64,000 nt of DNA from Cunninghamia lanceolata (Eukaryota; Streptophyta; Pinopsida; Cupressales; Cupressaceae), in assembly GCA_027924645.1 (NCBI GenBank), contig BSBN01000888.1, positions 19,779,501 through 19,843,500 of the forward strand. Direction: 5' to 3'. Made by a program: the position numbers and the translations under genes. A model generated the notes under the pieces. The model ran no database searches, was not told the DNA's origin, and saw only the letters and a program-made list of their open reading frames with translations. Below, in pieces: positions 1 to 11,662 of this stretch (positions are counted from its first letter, which is position 1; the number at the start of each line of letters is the position of its first letter).

Positions 1-405
1 CCAGTTATAGTAGTGGTTGTATTTTTAATGAGAATAGATGCTACATGCATCATGTTGAAGGTTCCACTAAGACTTAATGCTTTTGCTAACTTTAGCCTTT
101 GAAAAGGCTCTGTGTAGTAGTCACAAAGAAGAACCTATCAAACTTAAACATTGTAGAGTAATCATTGTCAATTCAAATAACTTTAAATCCTTGCCCTTGA
201 TCTATTCATTTGCACCCACTAATCTTAAAATCATAACCATTGATCACTTTTTGGTGCTTGAGCTAAGAAGGATTGACCGGAGGTTCTGGTCCCACTAGGG
301 AGAAGAGGTCAATCATCACAATAACCTTCAACATTTAGAACATGAATTAAGTCATAAGATGACTTACTATGGAAAGTCACTTCCTAATTATAATAAAAAG
401 TGCCT
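1..405. other. Unexplained left edge
   Basis: AT-rich sequence with no coding frame I can support. It sits where the outer part of element A's left LTR should be, but it does not match the corresponding part of the right LTR (18759-19345). It may be the end of another insertion extending off the window, or a replaced segment. Confidence 0.4.
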
Positions 406-1555
406 TTTAGAATAGATGGTTAGGTTTAGCACTTAAAGACATATGGTTTAGGGTTCTAGGTGATTAGCTCTATAGGAATTAGTAAACCCTAAATACAAAA
501 ATTCCTATTGACATGAAAATAATGCAAACCCTAAATGCATGGCAGAAAAATAGATAAAGTTATCTTTTAGCTTAAAGGTTCTTAGGATAGGAAACTTAGG
601 GTTTTAGAGCATATAGTCATAGGCTATAGAAATCTAAATCCTAATATTTATGCACAACAAAGACATAAGATACATTATGATAGAGACTATCATGTATATA
701 AACCTTGATGAAGAGGACCTTGATAATTTTAGGGCAATATGAATATGGATGACAAACCCTAAGAAGTAACCAAAGGAAAATGGACAAGCATCGGTACCTC
801 TTGCACTACCAAACCAACATCACATCCTTTGTAGTAGACTTCATTACACTTCATATCAACAGCTACCATATCAAACCATGAGAATTGTACAATAATATCA
901 TCACTGGTAGGCCTAGCTCCCTCTGAATGATTAACAATTTATCTTGCACCAATACCATAAACAACTCTATCCGCTAAATACCTCTGAATGAACAACAAAT
1001 ATGTTGTCATGAAGATCAACCACTACTTTGGTTTGAAAAGAAAATAGCTGAACAAAACCTCAGGAATCAATTTTCTAGATAATCATTAAGTACTACGTCA
1101 TGAAAACTCTTTCATGCTTTGTCAAGGAGTAACTCTTTTGGAGTATTACCAATGACTTGGTATCATGAGATGATCAACAACATGTTTTGTATCATTCTCA
1201 TTAAGAAACCACTGAAACTCCATCACTACAACTCTTTGCATTGCATAAGCATCTCAACTTAGTGTGCATCAAGTATCAGTAATGTAACTATCTATGCATT
1301 AGGCATCAAACACTCACATGATACATAGTACAAACTTTTTGATGATGATGATGAATGCATATTGCATATCTTGATGTGCATCTACTAATGATGACAAAGA
1401 TATACCTGAATGAGGATATGTGATCATTTGATATGACAACCTCTAACAATAACATACATCTAAAACTGAGATCTCTCAACACAACTCACAACTCCATCTC
1501 TTGAAGCATGAACATGAATAACCTTTTGGCATCAATGACAATCTTAATTCCAACA
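406..1555 (-). repeat. Left (3') LTR of element A, partial
   Basis: Aligns over about 1.15 kb with 19346-20519 in direct orientation, with many substitutions. Shared landmarks include the AGGTTTAGCACTTAAAGACA stretch near 421 and 19365 and the end near ATTCCAACA at 1547-1555. Homology stops abruptly at about 405, so the outer third of this LTR is missing or displaced. Confidence 0.75.
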
Positions 1556-1570
1556 AACTCCCCCTTTGTT
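1556..1570 (-). other. Polypurine tract of element A
   Basis: On the minus strand this reads AACAAAGGGGGAGTT directly before the LTR tip TGTTGGAATT. That is the usual plus-strand primer position of a copia element and fixes A as minus-oriented with its 3' LTR on the left. Confidence 0.75.
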
Positions 1571-3510
1571 ATTGATGGTAAAATCTCTCCACTTTGTCTC
1601 TCTCCCCCTTTGACATCAAGTGACAAAGGACCCTTGATTGCAAATCAATCACTCAAACACTCCATATACACCTCATATGATGCTGATAGAATCATCATAT
1701 TCATTTGAAATTTCTATTATATCTATCTTTTCAGAAAGTTCAATTTCATTTGCATAGTTCATATCACTTGTTTTCCTCTATCCTTCTTGTTGCACTTTTA
1801 ATCCATGGTAAAAATTCACAATAGTAGCTTCTCATGTACCTCTTTTGCAGAATCAGTCTTAATGTCTTTGAGAATACAACATCAAGGTATCTTTAACCAA
1901 TTAACTAATTATTTCTGACATGAATGGCAATAAAGAACAACATAGATGTCATTGAAGCAATGTAAATGTTGTGTCAAATGAAGCAACTAATAAGTCAAAG
2001 GCTGTACTCCCCCTAAGATATACTTCCATCAACACTATACTGCTCTTGAGATCTTAGAGACAAACCATTGTCTCAACCTCTACAAACTCTGCACTATTCA
2101 CAATGCTATCTTTGTCAAAAATGAATACTATACATTAACTTGCATTTTACACTATTGGCAAACTTTTGACATCAGTTCATTTCATTTACTAGCATGATTA
2201 TCCTACCCAACACTATCCAATCTCACTGGTAAAACTCATCACATGCTTTCTACAATGTCTACTTCTTAGAAGAAGATTTGCACTTTAATCCTTAAGTACT
2301 CTCCTGATCCGTGATCAAACTCTACATTACTGTTTGCCTAATCTCTGTCAGTGTCTCTATAACCCTGTAATTGTCAGCACTGTCACATATTAGTGCATTT
2401 TACAGAGAATCCACTTTCAATTATGCTTTGATGAGAGTTCTCTCTTATTTTCAAAGATCCATTGAGGGATTTTGACAAGAGGTTCATGTGCCTTGTCTTA
2501 TCTTTCTACATTTGACATATAGATCTACCACAATACTTCCAACTATAACATTTGATAATTAAATCACTTGTCATGAAAGACCACTAAAATATTGCCAATA
2601 TGAAAGACTTTTAACAAACGTTGTCATCATCAAACAAATGTGATGTTATCAACTCAAGTGTCTTGCAATCAGTACAAGATCAAGAAATACTGTCATCATC
2701 AAACTGTGGTATCACCAAACTTATCTCTTTACTTTTGGCATTATCTTTACATGGTGAATATTGAGAAGCAACCACTGTCTTTATACAAATGGTCACCATA
2801 TCCCTCTATGAGTCATTGTCTAATAACTATAATACTTAGTCCATGATCTCTTCAGCATTGCTAAACACTAAACATTCATGAATGCTTTAGGCATGATCCC
2901 TTGTGAAGCACCATTTTATCACTGTCAAATTTGTCATTGTACTCATGTTACTATCATCACTACAATAGCATTGTGAAATCTTTGATAACAACATCCAAAT
3001 ATCTTTTACACACTTTGTGTGCTTACCACTATCACACTAATCAATCCTCTACCAATGTATTCTCATCCTTGTCTACTAAGGCACTTGCAATTACAACTAA
3101 TGACAATAATCCCTATATACTCTGACCAGTGCAATGCCCTGTTTGAATGCTTCCTAAGTCAACTACATTTCAGTGACTATGCCATGTTCCAAGGATTCAG
3201 AGACTGCAAGAATGTAGACAAAGGTTGCAGAGTTTGATTTTACACTTGCCAACTCCATTTCCTTGAATGTTGTCAAGATTTTCAACAAATCTAATCCCTT
3301 ATCTATGCATGATTCAAGTTTCTTGCTCCATGATGACTATCATACTATCATTAAAGAACCTTTTGTCCTAGACCATATCATAGATTTGTCTCTTCATAGT
3401 CATTATTTAACTATCTCTATTCAAGGTGTTCATAATGACAGTCTTCTATGATCAAAAAGGCTCATGTATACAAGATTAAATGCCATAAGATTTTAAATGG
3501 CCAAAATGAC
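1571..3510 (-). other. Element A internal 3' region, non-coding
   Basis: Between A's polypurine tract and the insertion of element B. It contains further CTCCCCCTTTG tracts (about 1605) and CTCCCCCTAAG (about 2008) like degenerate polypurine tracts, and several GTCATCATCAAAC-type repeats (2620-2710). None of the short open frames resembles pol or any known domain. I see no gene. Confidence 0.5.
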
Positions 3511-3515
3511 CCCTT

Positions 3516-4754
3516 TGTTAGACTTAGGGCACACAACTGAGAGCGGGGGTGAATTAGTTGTCTAAAAGTTTCACCAATTTCACACTTAAATCCTCTGAGT
3601 GATTAGCAGTATATCATTCATGAAACATAATGCAATTGAATCAAAAGAAGAAACTCATCAAGACATAAGACACCAAGATTTTGACGTGGAAAACCTGGTT
3701 AAGGGAAAAACCATGGGGTGATTAACCCAAGATTGTATTCTCTATTAGAAGAATAGAAAGAACAAAATGACACATGCCAATTAGGGCTCACTACCCGAGC
3801 ACACTACTCACAAGAGGTTCACTACCTACAAGAGACACACTATCTACAAAGAAATGAGTATCACCTACTTGAACTGAAAAATAGCATCTTCACCATGCTT
3901 GAATCAATTCCATTTAAGCCCAATACTTCTGCTCTGCCTTTCTCTCTCCTTCTTGCTACCACTCTCTCATCTACAAAAGGACAACTTTGAAATGACTTCG
4001 TAACACCTTATTTATATAGGACATCAACTTAGGAACAATCATCTAAGTCAGAAAACATCTATAAGAACATCCACAAGATGTGTAACTCATCCAGTTGGCT
4101 AGTCTCAGAAAGAACAACATCATTTAGAGGTTATTCTTTAATTATAGGCTCCAACTCCAATGCAAACCACCAACATGATCTAGACATGATCCGAATACCT
4201 CCACAAACTTTCTTGAATCACCAGGAACATCCGTACCTAATCTACATACCGAAATCCTTCTCTCCTTCATCCAGAATCTCAAGAACACAGTCTGTCACCA
4301 CTGTCACAAAGGAACGGATGCTTCTAGACTTTCAAACCATGAATCAGTTGAGTTGACACTTCATATAGACTTCTTGAATACTCCCTCAAATCTGTAGAAT
4401 AGCATAATGCATTTCTGGATCTCACCAGACCTTTTTGTATCACTCTGTCACCACTAAACATCTACCAGAATTGGTTTTACTTGAGTGGCCACAACTTCTT
4501 CAGATCTTCATACAGACCTCTAAAATCTCTACTGAACCATCTTAAGACACATATCTACAAACCCTTTAAACCGCATCCTCTGATCCTCATCCTATCTAGA
4601 ACTTTACCTTATTGTCTTCACTATTCTTCTCTGTTCCTGATTAGGACTACTTTTCTCAATATCCTTAGCTCACAGCTCATCTAATCCTTATCATTAATGC
4701 AACAGGAGTATGTTGACATCAATGACAACACTGGTTAGTCCCATACTTGCAACA
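3516..4754 (-). repeat. 3' LTR of element B
   Basis: Starts TGTTAGACTT and ends TTGCAACA. About 1,239 bp, collinear with 14404-15643 over its whole length. Preceded by CCCTT. Confidence 0.95.
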
Positions 4755-4767
4755 ATCTCCCCCTTTG
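4755..4767 (-). other. Polypurine tract of element B
   Basis: Minus-strand AAAGGGGGAGAT abuts the 3' LTR tip. The following GACAATGA-type context is the common copia arrangement. Confidence 0.85.
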
Positions 4768-5084
4768 TCATTGATGGCAACATACGATGTGAAAAACTAT
4801 TTTGATCATCAAGACAAGAACTTCTCTTTATTGTTACAAATCCCCCTAACAACAACATCCATTCACATGTCTTCTTCCTTCAGTACTCCCCCTTTGATCA
4901 TCAACCACTTGTTTTTCACATGTCTTCTCTCCCCATTTGACATCAATGGCAAAGGGCTCATACTTGCGACTTCAACTCTTCAAGAACATACCAGCTGCTC
5001 CCCCTAAGTGGCAGCTCCCCGTCATCTATCTAGATCACAAGATATGACTGTGATATCCACTAGACTGATGCACATTAGTGCACC

Positions 5085-6640
5085 TTAGTTCATCACTGGA
5101 GGGGCAATAACCCCTAACTTCTCCCTGAGATACCCAAAAGAGTCCTTAGGTAGAGGTTTAGTAAAGATATCTGTAATCTGATCCTTGGATGGCACAAACT
5201 CCAATCTAACTTCATTCTTGTGCACTTGTTCTCTTAGAAAGTGAAACTTGATAGATATATGCTTAGTCTTTGAATACAACACTAGATTCTTAGATATATT
5301 TATTGCACTTGAATTATCACAGAATATTGTGATAGGCTCCTCATATTTCACTCTTATGTCTCTTAGCATTTGCTTCATCCACAAAACCTGAGTGCAACTG
5401 CCTGCTACTGCAATATACTCTACTTCAGTTGTGGACAGACATATTGCATTTTGTTTCTTGCTTAGCCAAGAAACCAATCTCTTTCTCAAAAAGAAGGCTC
5501 CACCATTGGTACTCTTTTGGTCATCCACATCTCCTACCCAATCAATATCTGTATATCCATGAAGAGAGAAATCATGATGTCTAGGATACCATAGACCATT
5601 CTCAACTGTCCCTTTTAGATATCTAAAAATTCTTTAGATTATGATGACATAAGATTCTCTAGGATCAGCTTGAAATGTAACAACAAGACCAACAGCTTGC
5701 ATAATGTCTGGTCTAGTTTGTGTGAGATACAACATTCCTCCAATCATTGATCTATACTTTATCTGATCAACCTTAGGAGAGTCATCATCTTTGCTCAATA
5801 TACATCCAATTGCCATGGGAGTGTTCATTGGTTTTGAGTCTTCCATCCCAAATTTCTTCAACAATTCTTTCACATATTTAGTCTTAGAAATGAAGATTCC
5901 TTTCTTTGTTTGAGTGATTTGTAGACCCAAGAAGAAATTCATTTCACCAAGCATGGACATCTCAAATTCACTTTTCATTTGATTTGCAAAAGTTTTATAC
6001 ATACTATCTCTTCCTCCAAAAATGATATCATCAACAAACACTTCAACAATCAAGATATTTTTATGATCAATTTTGAAATACAAATTACTGTCAGCAAAAC
6101 CTTTGTTGAAACCAATCTTCAAAAGATGTTTATCTAATCTTTCATACTAGGCTCTTGGGGCTTGCTTCAGTCCATACAGTGCTTTCTTCAGCTTGCAGAC
6201 CATATTACTATGATTAGACAATTGAAATCCATCCGATTGCTCAATACACACTTCTTCTTCCAAGTTACCATTTAGGAAGGCAGACTTGACATCCATCTAA
6301 TATTCTTTGAAATCTTTGAAGGCAACAAATGCAAGAAATAATCTAACTGCTTCAATTCTTGCCATCACAGCAAAAGTTTCTTCAAAATCAACTCCTTCTA
6401 TTTGAGAATAGCCCTTGCAAACCAATCTAGCTTTATTTCTGATTACTTCACCAACTTCATTTAGTTTGTTCCAGAAGACCCATTTCGTTCCAATCACATT
6501 TTTGTTTCTAGTTCTGGGAACAAGATACCAAGTGTGATTTTTCTCAATTTGCATCAACTCTTCCTCCATTGCTTTGGTCTAGTTTTCATCATTGCAGGCT
6601 TCATTTATTGTCTTAGGTTCAATCTTTGAAATTAGACAAT
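5085..6640 (-). pseudogene. Copia reverse transcriptase and RNase H (element B)
   Basis: C-terminal part of the copia polyprotein in one minus-strand frame. The RT (RVT_2 type) begins with the KNHTWYLVP and GTKWVFWNK motifs (about 6480-6545), continues through [10 protein letters not shown], and has the catalytic loop VFVDDIIFGG near 6030. RNase H follows, with STTEVEYIA, FCDNSSAI and TKHISIKFHFLRE motifs, and ends with a stop at 5085-5087. In-frame stops interrupt it at least three times. Two are diagnostic: YQMDVKSAF has TAG for Gln (about 6298) and PRAWYER has TAG for Trp (about 6150). It once made cDNA and removed the RNA template; it cannot be translated whole now. Confidence 0.93.
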
Positions 6641-6803
6641 ACTCATCTAAATTTTGAGCAATTCTCCTTCTAGTTTGCACACCTTTGCTTTTGTCACCTA
6701 TGATCTAATCTTTAGAGTGGTTCAGTCTTACATACCTTGGAACATTGGGAGTTTCTTGCACTTCTACTTCTTGGTCAAGCTCATTCAGACTTAACTCTTC
6801 TTC

Positions 6804-7790
6804 CTAATTTACTGGATCAGTTTGAGTCTGAATTTCAAAAGAGGTTTGGGCTCCTTGAATCAAAGCACCATTCTGATCATCTTCATCATATTCATAAAGC
6901 CTTGAGGGTTTATGAATTCCCTCATCAACCTTCACATTTGTACTTTCTATTATCTTTCTTAGTCTCTTGTTATAACATCGGTATGCTTTTCTTTGAGTAG
7001 AGTACCCCAAGAATATTCCTTCATCACTTCTAGCATCAAACTTTCCTAGATCTTCATCTCTTTTAATGTAATATTTGCTACCAAAAACTCTAAAATACAC
7101 ATCAGTAGTTCATAAGGAGTCTTATCTGTATTGCTTCTGATTTGAACTCAATTGAGAGTATAGACTGCAGTGCTGACAACTTCTCTCCAATAGATCTGAG
7201 AAACATTTTCTTCCGTCATCATGGTCCTAGAAGCTTCTTGGATGGTCTGGTTCTTTCTTTCCACTACTCCATTCTGCTATGGAGTCCTAGGAGTAGACAA
7301 CTATCTCTTTATTCCATGTTTCTCACAGAACTGTAAGAACTCACCGGATGTGAATTCCCCACCTCTATCAGACCTCAGACATTTCAGTTTTAATCCAGTT
7401 TCATTCTCTACCATAGCCTTGAATATTTTGAATTTCTCAAGAGCTTCTGATTTCTCTTTCAGAAAGGTTACCCACATCATCCGGGAATAGTCATCAATTA
7501 GTAACATGAAGTATCTATCACCTTGCACACTACTAGTTCTTGCGAGACCACAAAGATTAGTATGAACTAAGTCCAATAATCTGGTAGAAGACAATTCCTT
7601 ACTCTTGAATGTGACTCTACTCAGCTTGCCCAACTGACATTCTTTACACAAGCTATTTGTAGGTTTCACGAATTTTGGAAGATCTCTTACAACTTGAGTA
7701 TTGCTTATCTTGATGATATTATCAAAATTCACATGACACATTCTCCTATGCCATAACCAACTCTAATCAACTTGAGCAAATAAGCAACTT
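6804..7790 (-). pseudogene. Copia integrase (element B)
   Basis: Reads leftwards from the junction with element C. It contains the GAG-pre-integrase HHCC zinc finger (WHRRMCHVN ... CKECQLGK), the integrase core with LIDDYSRMMWV and SDRGGEF, the TPQQNGVVERKN segment and the C-terminal GKFDARSDEGIFLGYS motif. A TAG precedes the WLWHRR motif (about 7763), another TAG replaces the first Gln of PQQNG (about 7280), and the frame shifts between 7301 and 7100. A functional copia integrase inserts cDNA into host DNA; this copy is dead. Confidence 0.93.
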
Positions 7791-7963
7791 TTACCAGTAC
7801 CAACCAAGTGGAAGATATTACGTTTAGTTTGGGTACCGGATGCAATCTCTATTCTAGAACTTTCAAGGATCTTGCATTTTCCATTCTTGAACCAGAGATC
7901 ATATCCTTTGTCCACCAACTATCCAACACTGAGAAGATTGTGCTTCAAACCTTCCACATATAG

Positions 7964-8018
7964 TGATGCAGAGGCATCCACACTATAACCTTAACATACA
8001 GCATGGATGTCTGCAGCC

Positions 8019-8054
<36 letters not shown>

Positions 8055-9406
8055 ATTTTGCTTACCACTGTCAGCATCATCATATTTACTGTGCCGACCT
8101 ATATCCTCCTGATGACAAGCCCTCGCCCGTTCGCATGTCAACAACATCACCTTATTCGATTATCGACAGCATCATCATGTTCGACCAGCGCGAACATCCT
8201 CCTGACGTCCACTGTTCACTTCATCGACAACTTCCATCTTCACTATCTTCAGCATCATGATATTCAACATCATGATAATCAATAGGATAAAGAACATCCA
8301 GTTCCTTCCATTTATCTTGATGACGACAAACCTTAACTCCTCGCACCGTCCCTTCCGATGCTAACGTCACCTGATATCCTGATGACGTATATCCTGATGA
8401 CGATGACGTCACCTGCAGCTTCCTCAATATCCTGCTGCTCCGAAATATCCTGATGACGTATATCCTGATGATGATGACGTCATATCCTGCTGTTGGCCAA
8501 ACTTAGCTTTTTTCGGCCCGCGATCAACCCGATCTTCAACCTGATGCCGACACGCTCCTCTTCGGCAACTCCTGATGATGATCACCCCGACGCTCATTCA
8601 CTTCATACAATCAAAAGCATCATGCTGATCTCCTCTTACTCAGATGATGATGCTCGAAGCGACTACAGGATATACGCAGAAATATCCTGATGATGCCGTT
8701 TTAACGAACTTTCAGCCTTAGCAAAATTTCACTTCGCCGATCCTCCAGGGACGACCCGATCCACTCTCAGGGTGATCTTCCAAACTCTCTCAGCTCGATC
8801 TAGCACATACCCATGCTAGGCTCTTCAACACTTTTCAACCGCGATCCTGCACACCTGCAAGCGAACAAACAAACTAACTCCTAACCTACTGTACATAACC
8901 ATTCCACCAATCAGACGAATCAACCAGTGGAATGGATCAGTGAATCCATGAAACCACCCAAACCAGCAAATCAATTACACAAAGGAGATCAAACAGAAAA
9001 TGAAAATAGGATCTTTATTGATTTCAAAGATGCAATACAATATACTGTTTCTCACACAGCACACTCTAACTCCTCTGCTCAATGCAATTCTATCCTATTG
9101 ATCGATGATCTACAGTCAACCGATCCTCATGCTTAAATAGATTTTCCTGCGAGTACTACTGACCCGACTCCAAGCGGCTGGGAAATCTCTCCAGGCGGCT
9201 GGGAGATCCAACCGGACCTACAACATGACAACTGTCCTAACAAACTAACTAAAAATAGCAAAGCCTGGTTAGCATGATCTTAGTATGATCAGCTTGACCT
9301 TATTACATGCATTTGATCTTATCAGACCTTCTTGGAAACATAAACAAGACTCAAACTAACTAACTGCCTTATGAAGGCCAGCTGTCAGGTAGGTGCTCCT
9401 GCACCA
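7964..9406 (-). repeat. 3' LTR of element C
   Basis: TGATGCAG...GCACCA, collinear with 11663-13099 and about 98% identical by eye. The length difference comes mainly from a longer (CAT)n run at about 8017-8055. Minus-strand TATTTAAG (9132-9139) is TATA-like and AATAAA follows near 9014, placing the R region. The poly-His and poly-Ser open frames here are translations of the CAT run, not genes. Confidence 0.95.
8340..8490. promoter_or_regulatory. TGACG/TGACGTCA cluster in element C LTR (left copy)
   Basis: Tandem ATCCTGATGACGTAT-type units contain two GATGACGTA sites and two GATGACGTCA sites (about 8400 and 8476). TGACGTCA is the palindromic core bound by plant bZIP factors, and TGACG is the as-1 half site. 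The same cluster is in the other LTR. Regulatory activity is inferred from motif content only. Confidence 0.45.
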
Positions 9407-11550
9407 TACTCCCCAACAGAAAAGAACTCATGTCCCATGAGTTTAGTATGTGGAAGTCCTCCACCTTTACACTTTGCCTTTGCAATATGCGGATCTGTTC
9501 CAGCTTTATCCTTTGCTGGCTCTTGGCTGCTCCAAGACTTCTGAACTGTAACTGGCTTTCTGGCAAGTAAATCCTCATGCCTGTCAATGTAGGCCTTTCT
9601 CTCACATACCCTGGGTTTGACCAGAACCTCTGTCTGAACTGCCTCTAGAACTTCTGAAATGTTCAACTCTGTCTTCCTGTCAACTTTTATAGGACAAACA
9701 ATAGTCCCAACTATGACAACATCCTTGTCATTCCTCTCAACTGGTTGCTATGTGCAAACCTGGTTCTGCACCTGCTGCTGACCTCTGTCAGTCAAAACTA
9801 AAACTTTCTTCAACCTGTTGTCCTGAACAACTCCTTTTCCTGCAGTATCCTCAACTGCCTTTATGCCTGCTCCTATAGGCATCTGCACAAACTCCTTCTT
9901 TCCCATTAAAATGATTTTGGCTGCCCCCTGTGCTGCAGCATCTGCCTGCAATGGCATCAACTTCATAGTTTTCCCATCTTTCTTGATGGTATAGGTATTA
10001 GCATACCCATCATACAGTACCCTTCTATCAAATTGCCAAGGTCTACCCAACAGTAGGTGACAACATTCCATGGGCAAAATATCACACAAAATTCTATCCT
10101 GATATGCTCCAATCTAAAAATCCACATATGCCTGTTCAGAGACAAAAAGTGATTGTCTATCACTCACCCAAGATGCCTTGTAAGGGTGTTGATGTGGAAT
10201 CCTTTCCAAATTCAATTTATCCACCATTTCCTGAGATACCATGTTGTTTGTTGAACCAGTATCAATGACAACCTTACATACCTTACCTTTTCTCTTGCAG
10301 ATGGTCTTGAAAAGAGCTCTTCGTTGTGGGGATTCTTTGTCAGGTACCTTCATGGTAGTCACTGTTCTTCTCATCATCAGAGACTCTCCACTCTCTGGGT
10401 ATGCATAATTATCAGGCTCCTTATCCTTTTGATAAGTGTTTGAACTCTGCACACTTTGCTCTACTTTCTCTTCTTGTACAAGTTGTACTCTCTTGTCAGG
10501 TGTTCTATCATTTCTGGATGATGAACCTTTGTTTTCTGGACATTTGAAAGATGGATGACCAAACTCACCACAGGTGTAACATTTTCCTAAAAATGTAGTA
10601 GAACCTCTACCACCTCCAAATCTTCCTTTATTACCTTTCCATCCACCTCTGAAATCAGATTATCCCTGTCCTTTACCAGTGTCTTCTTGACCCTCATTGG
10701 TTTGCTTTTGTGTAGGGGCTGCTCCTCTTCCCCTCATATTGTTTCCTCTTCCTCTCATGGACTTATCATGTCCTCTATTCATCTTTTCTTCAATCCTGAT
10801 TGCCATTTGGTAACAATCCTCCACATTCTTAGGGTTAGCTAAAACTAACTCATCCTGTATGTTAAATCTCAAACTAGCCATGTACCTAGCCACCTTTTCT
10901 ACCTCATTCTCATGATGACCAGATCTCATACTCAACTTATAAAACTCCTCAGTATATGCCTTCACATCCCTTTCCTTCTGCCTTAAAAATTGCAGCTTCT
11001 TAAACATCTGAATTTCATAATCCCTTGGCAAGAATTTACCTTTGATCCTTGCTACCATCTTATCCCATGAAGTGATCTTTGACTTCCCTTGTTTCCTTCT
11101 CTCAGATTGTACATAATCCCACCATACCAAAGCATGACCTCCTAACTTGGTCTTTGCAATCTTTACCTTCTGATCCTCAGCAACATCTTCACATTCAAAG
11201 TGATTATCAAGTGCAGCAATCCAATCCAGCAATTCATCTTCATTCAAACTTCCATTATACTTGGAAACATCAACCTTTACCTTAGGTTTATCACTCTGCA
11301 CTGCCTTTAACAGTTTTGCAAGCCTCTGGTCTTCAGCATCCAGATCTTCAGCTACCTCTTCATACTCTTCTACAGTATCTTCATCTTCTTCAGACTCACT
11401 GTCTGCCACTTCCCTCTTTTTGTTCTTTTCCAGGGCTACAAGCCTGGCTTGAAGTGCTTCAGCAAGCTCCTTCATCTTCCTCATCTCTCTGGCATGTTTT
11501 TCCTTCATTTCCTGCAATTCCCTTGCAGTACCACTACCTTTCAGAGGCAT
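9385..11550 (-). pseudogene. Gag-protease polyprotein of element C
   Basis: One uninterrupted frame of 722 codons with no frameshift, broken only by three in-frame stops (TAA codon 297, TAG codons 479 and 601). Residues 1-45 form a Lys/Glu coiled coil, 46-80 are acidic, and about 95-230 are a gypsy-type gag core (LDWIAALDNHFE, ALVWWDYVQSE, DVKAYTEEFYKL). An Arg-Gly-rich stretch follows. After the first stop come the knuckle CYTCGEFGHPSFKC and the aspartic protease VVIDTGSTNNMVS (about 10280), which continues as LLLGRPWQFDRRVLYDG. The last 90 residues are unrecognised and end in SVGEYGAGAPT, with the stop inside the 3' LTR. Both TAG stops fit former CAG codons. The start is the first ATG after the primer site. 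Confidence 0.9.
9407..9420 (-). other. Purine-rich tract of element C
   Basis: Minus-strand TGTTGGGGAGTA abuts the 3' LTR. It lies within the coding frame of the polyprotein. Confidence 0.6.
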
Positions 11551-11644
11551 TTTGTCAACCTCTCAATCAACACACAACACACAATCAACTCTACCTCTGC
11601 CCTTTCAGTGACAGAATCAACACATAACAGCCCAGACCTTTTGC

Positions 11645-11660
11645 TGAGCTCTGATACCAC
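11645..11660 (-). other. Primer binding site of element C
   Basis: Minus-strand TGGTATCAGAGCTCAG, two bases inside the 5' LTR. TGGTATCAGAGC is the complement of the plant initiator-Met tRNA 3' end. Confidence 0.85.
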
Positions 11661-11662
11661 TA

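Noticed and set aside
8003..8285. Overlapping frames with poly-His and poly-Ser runs in the element C LTRs (also 11702-12029)
   Set aside because: They are translations of the (CAT)n microsatellite inside an LTR; no conserved protein.
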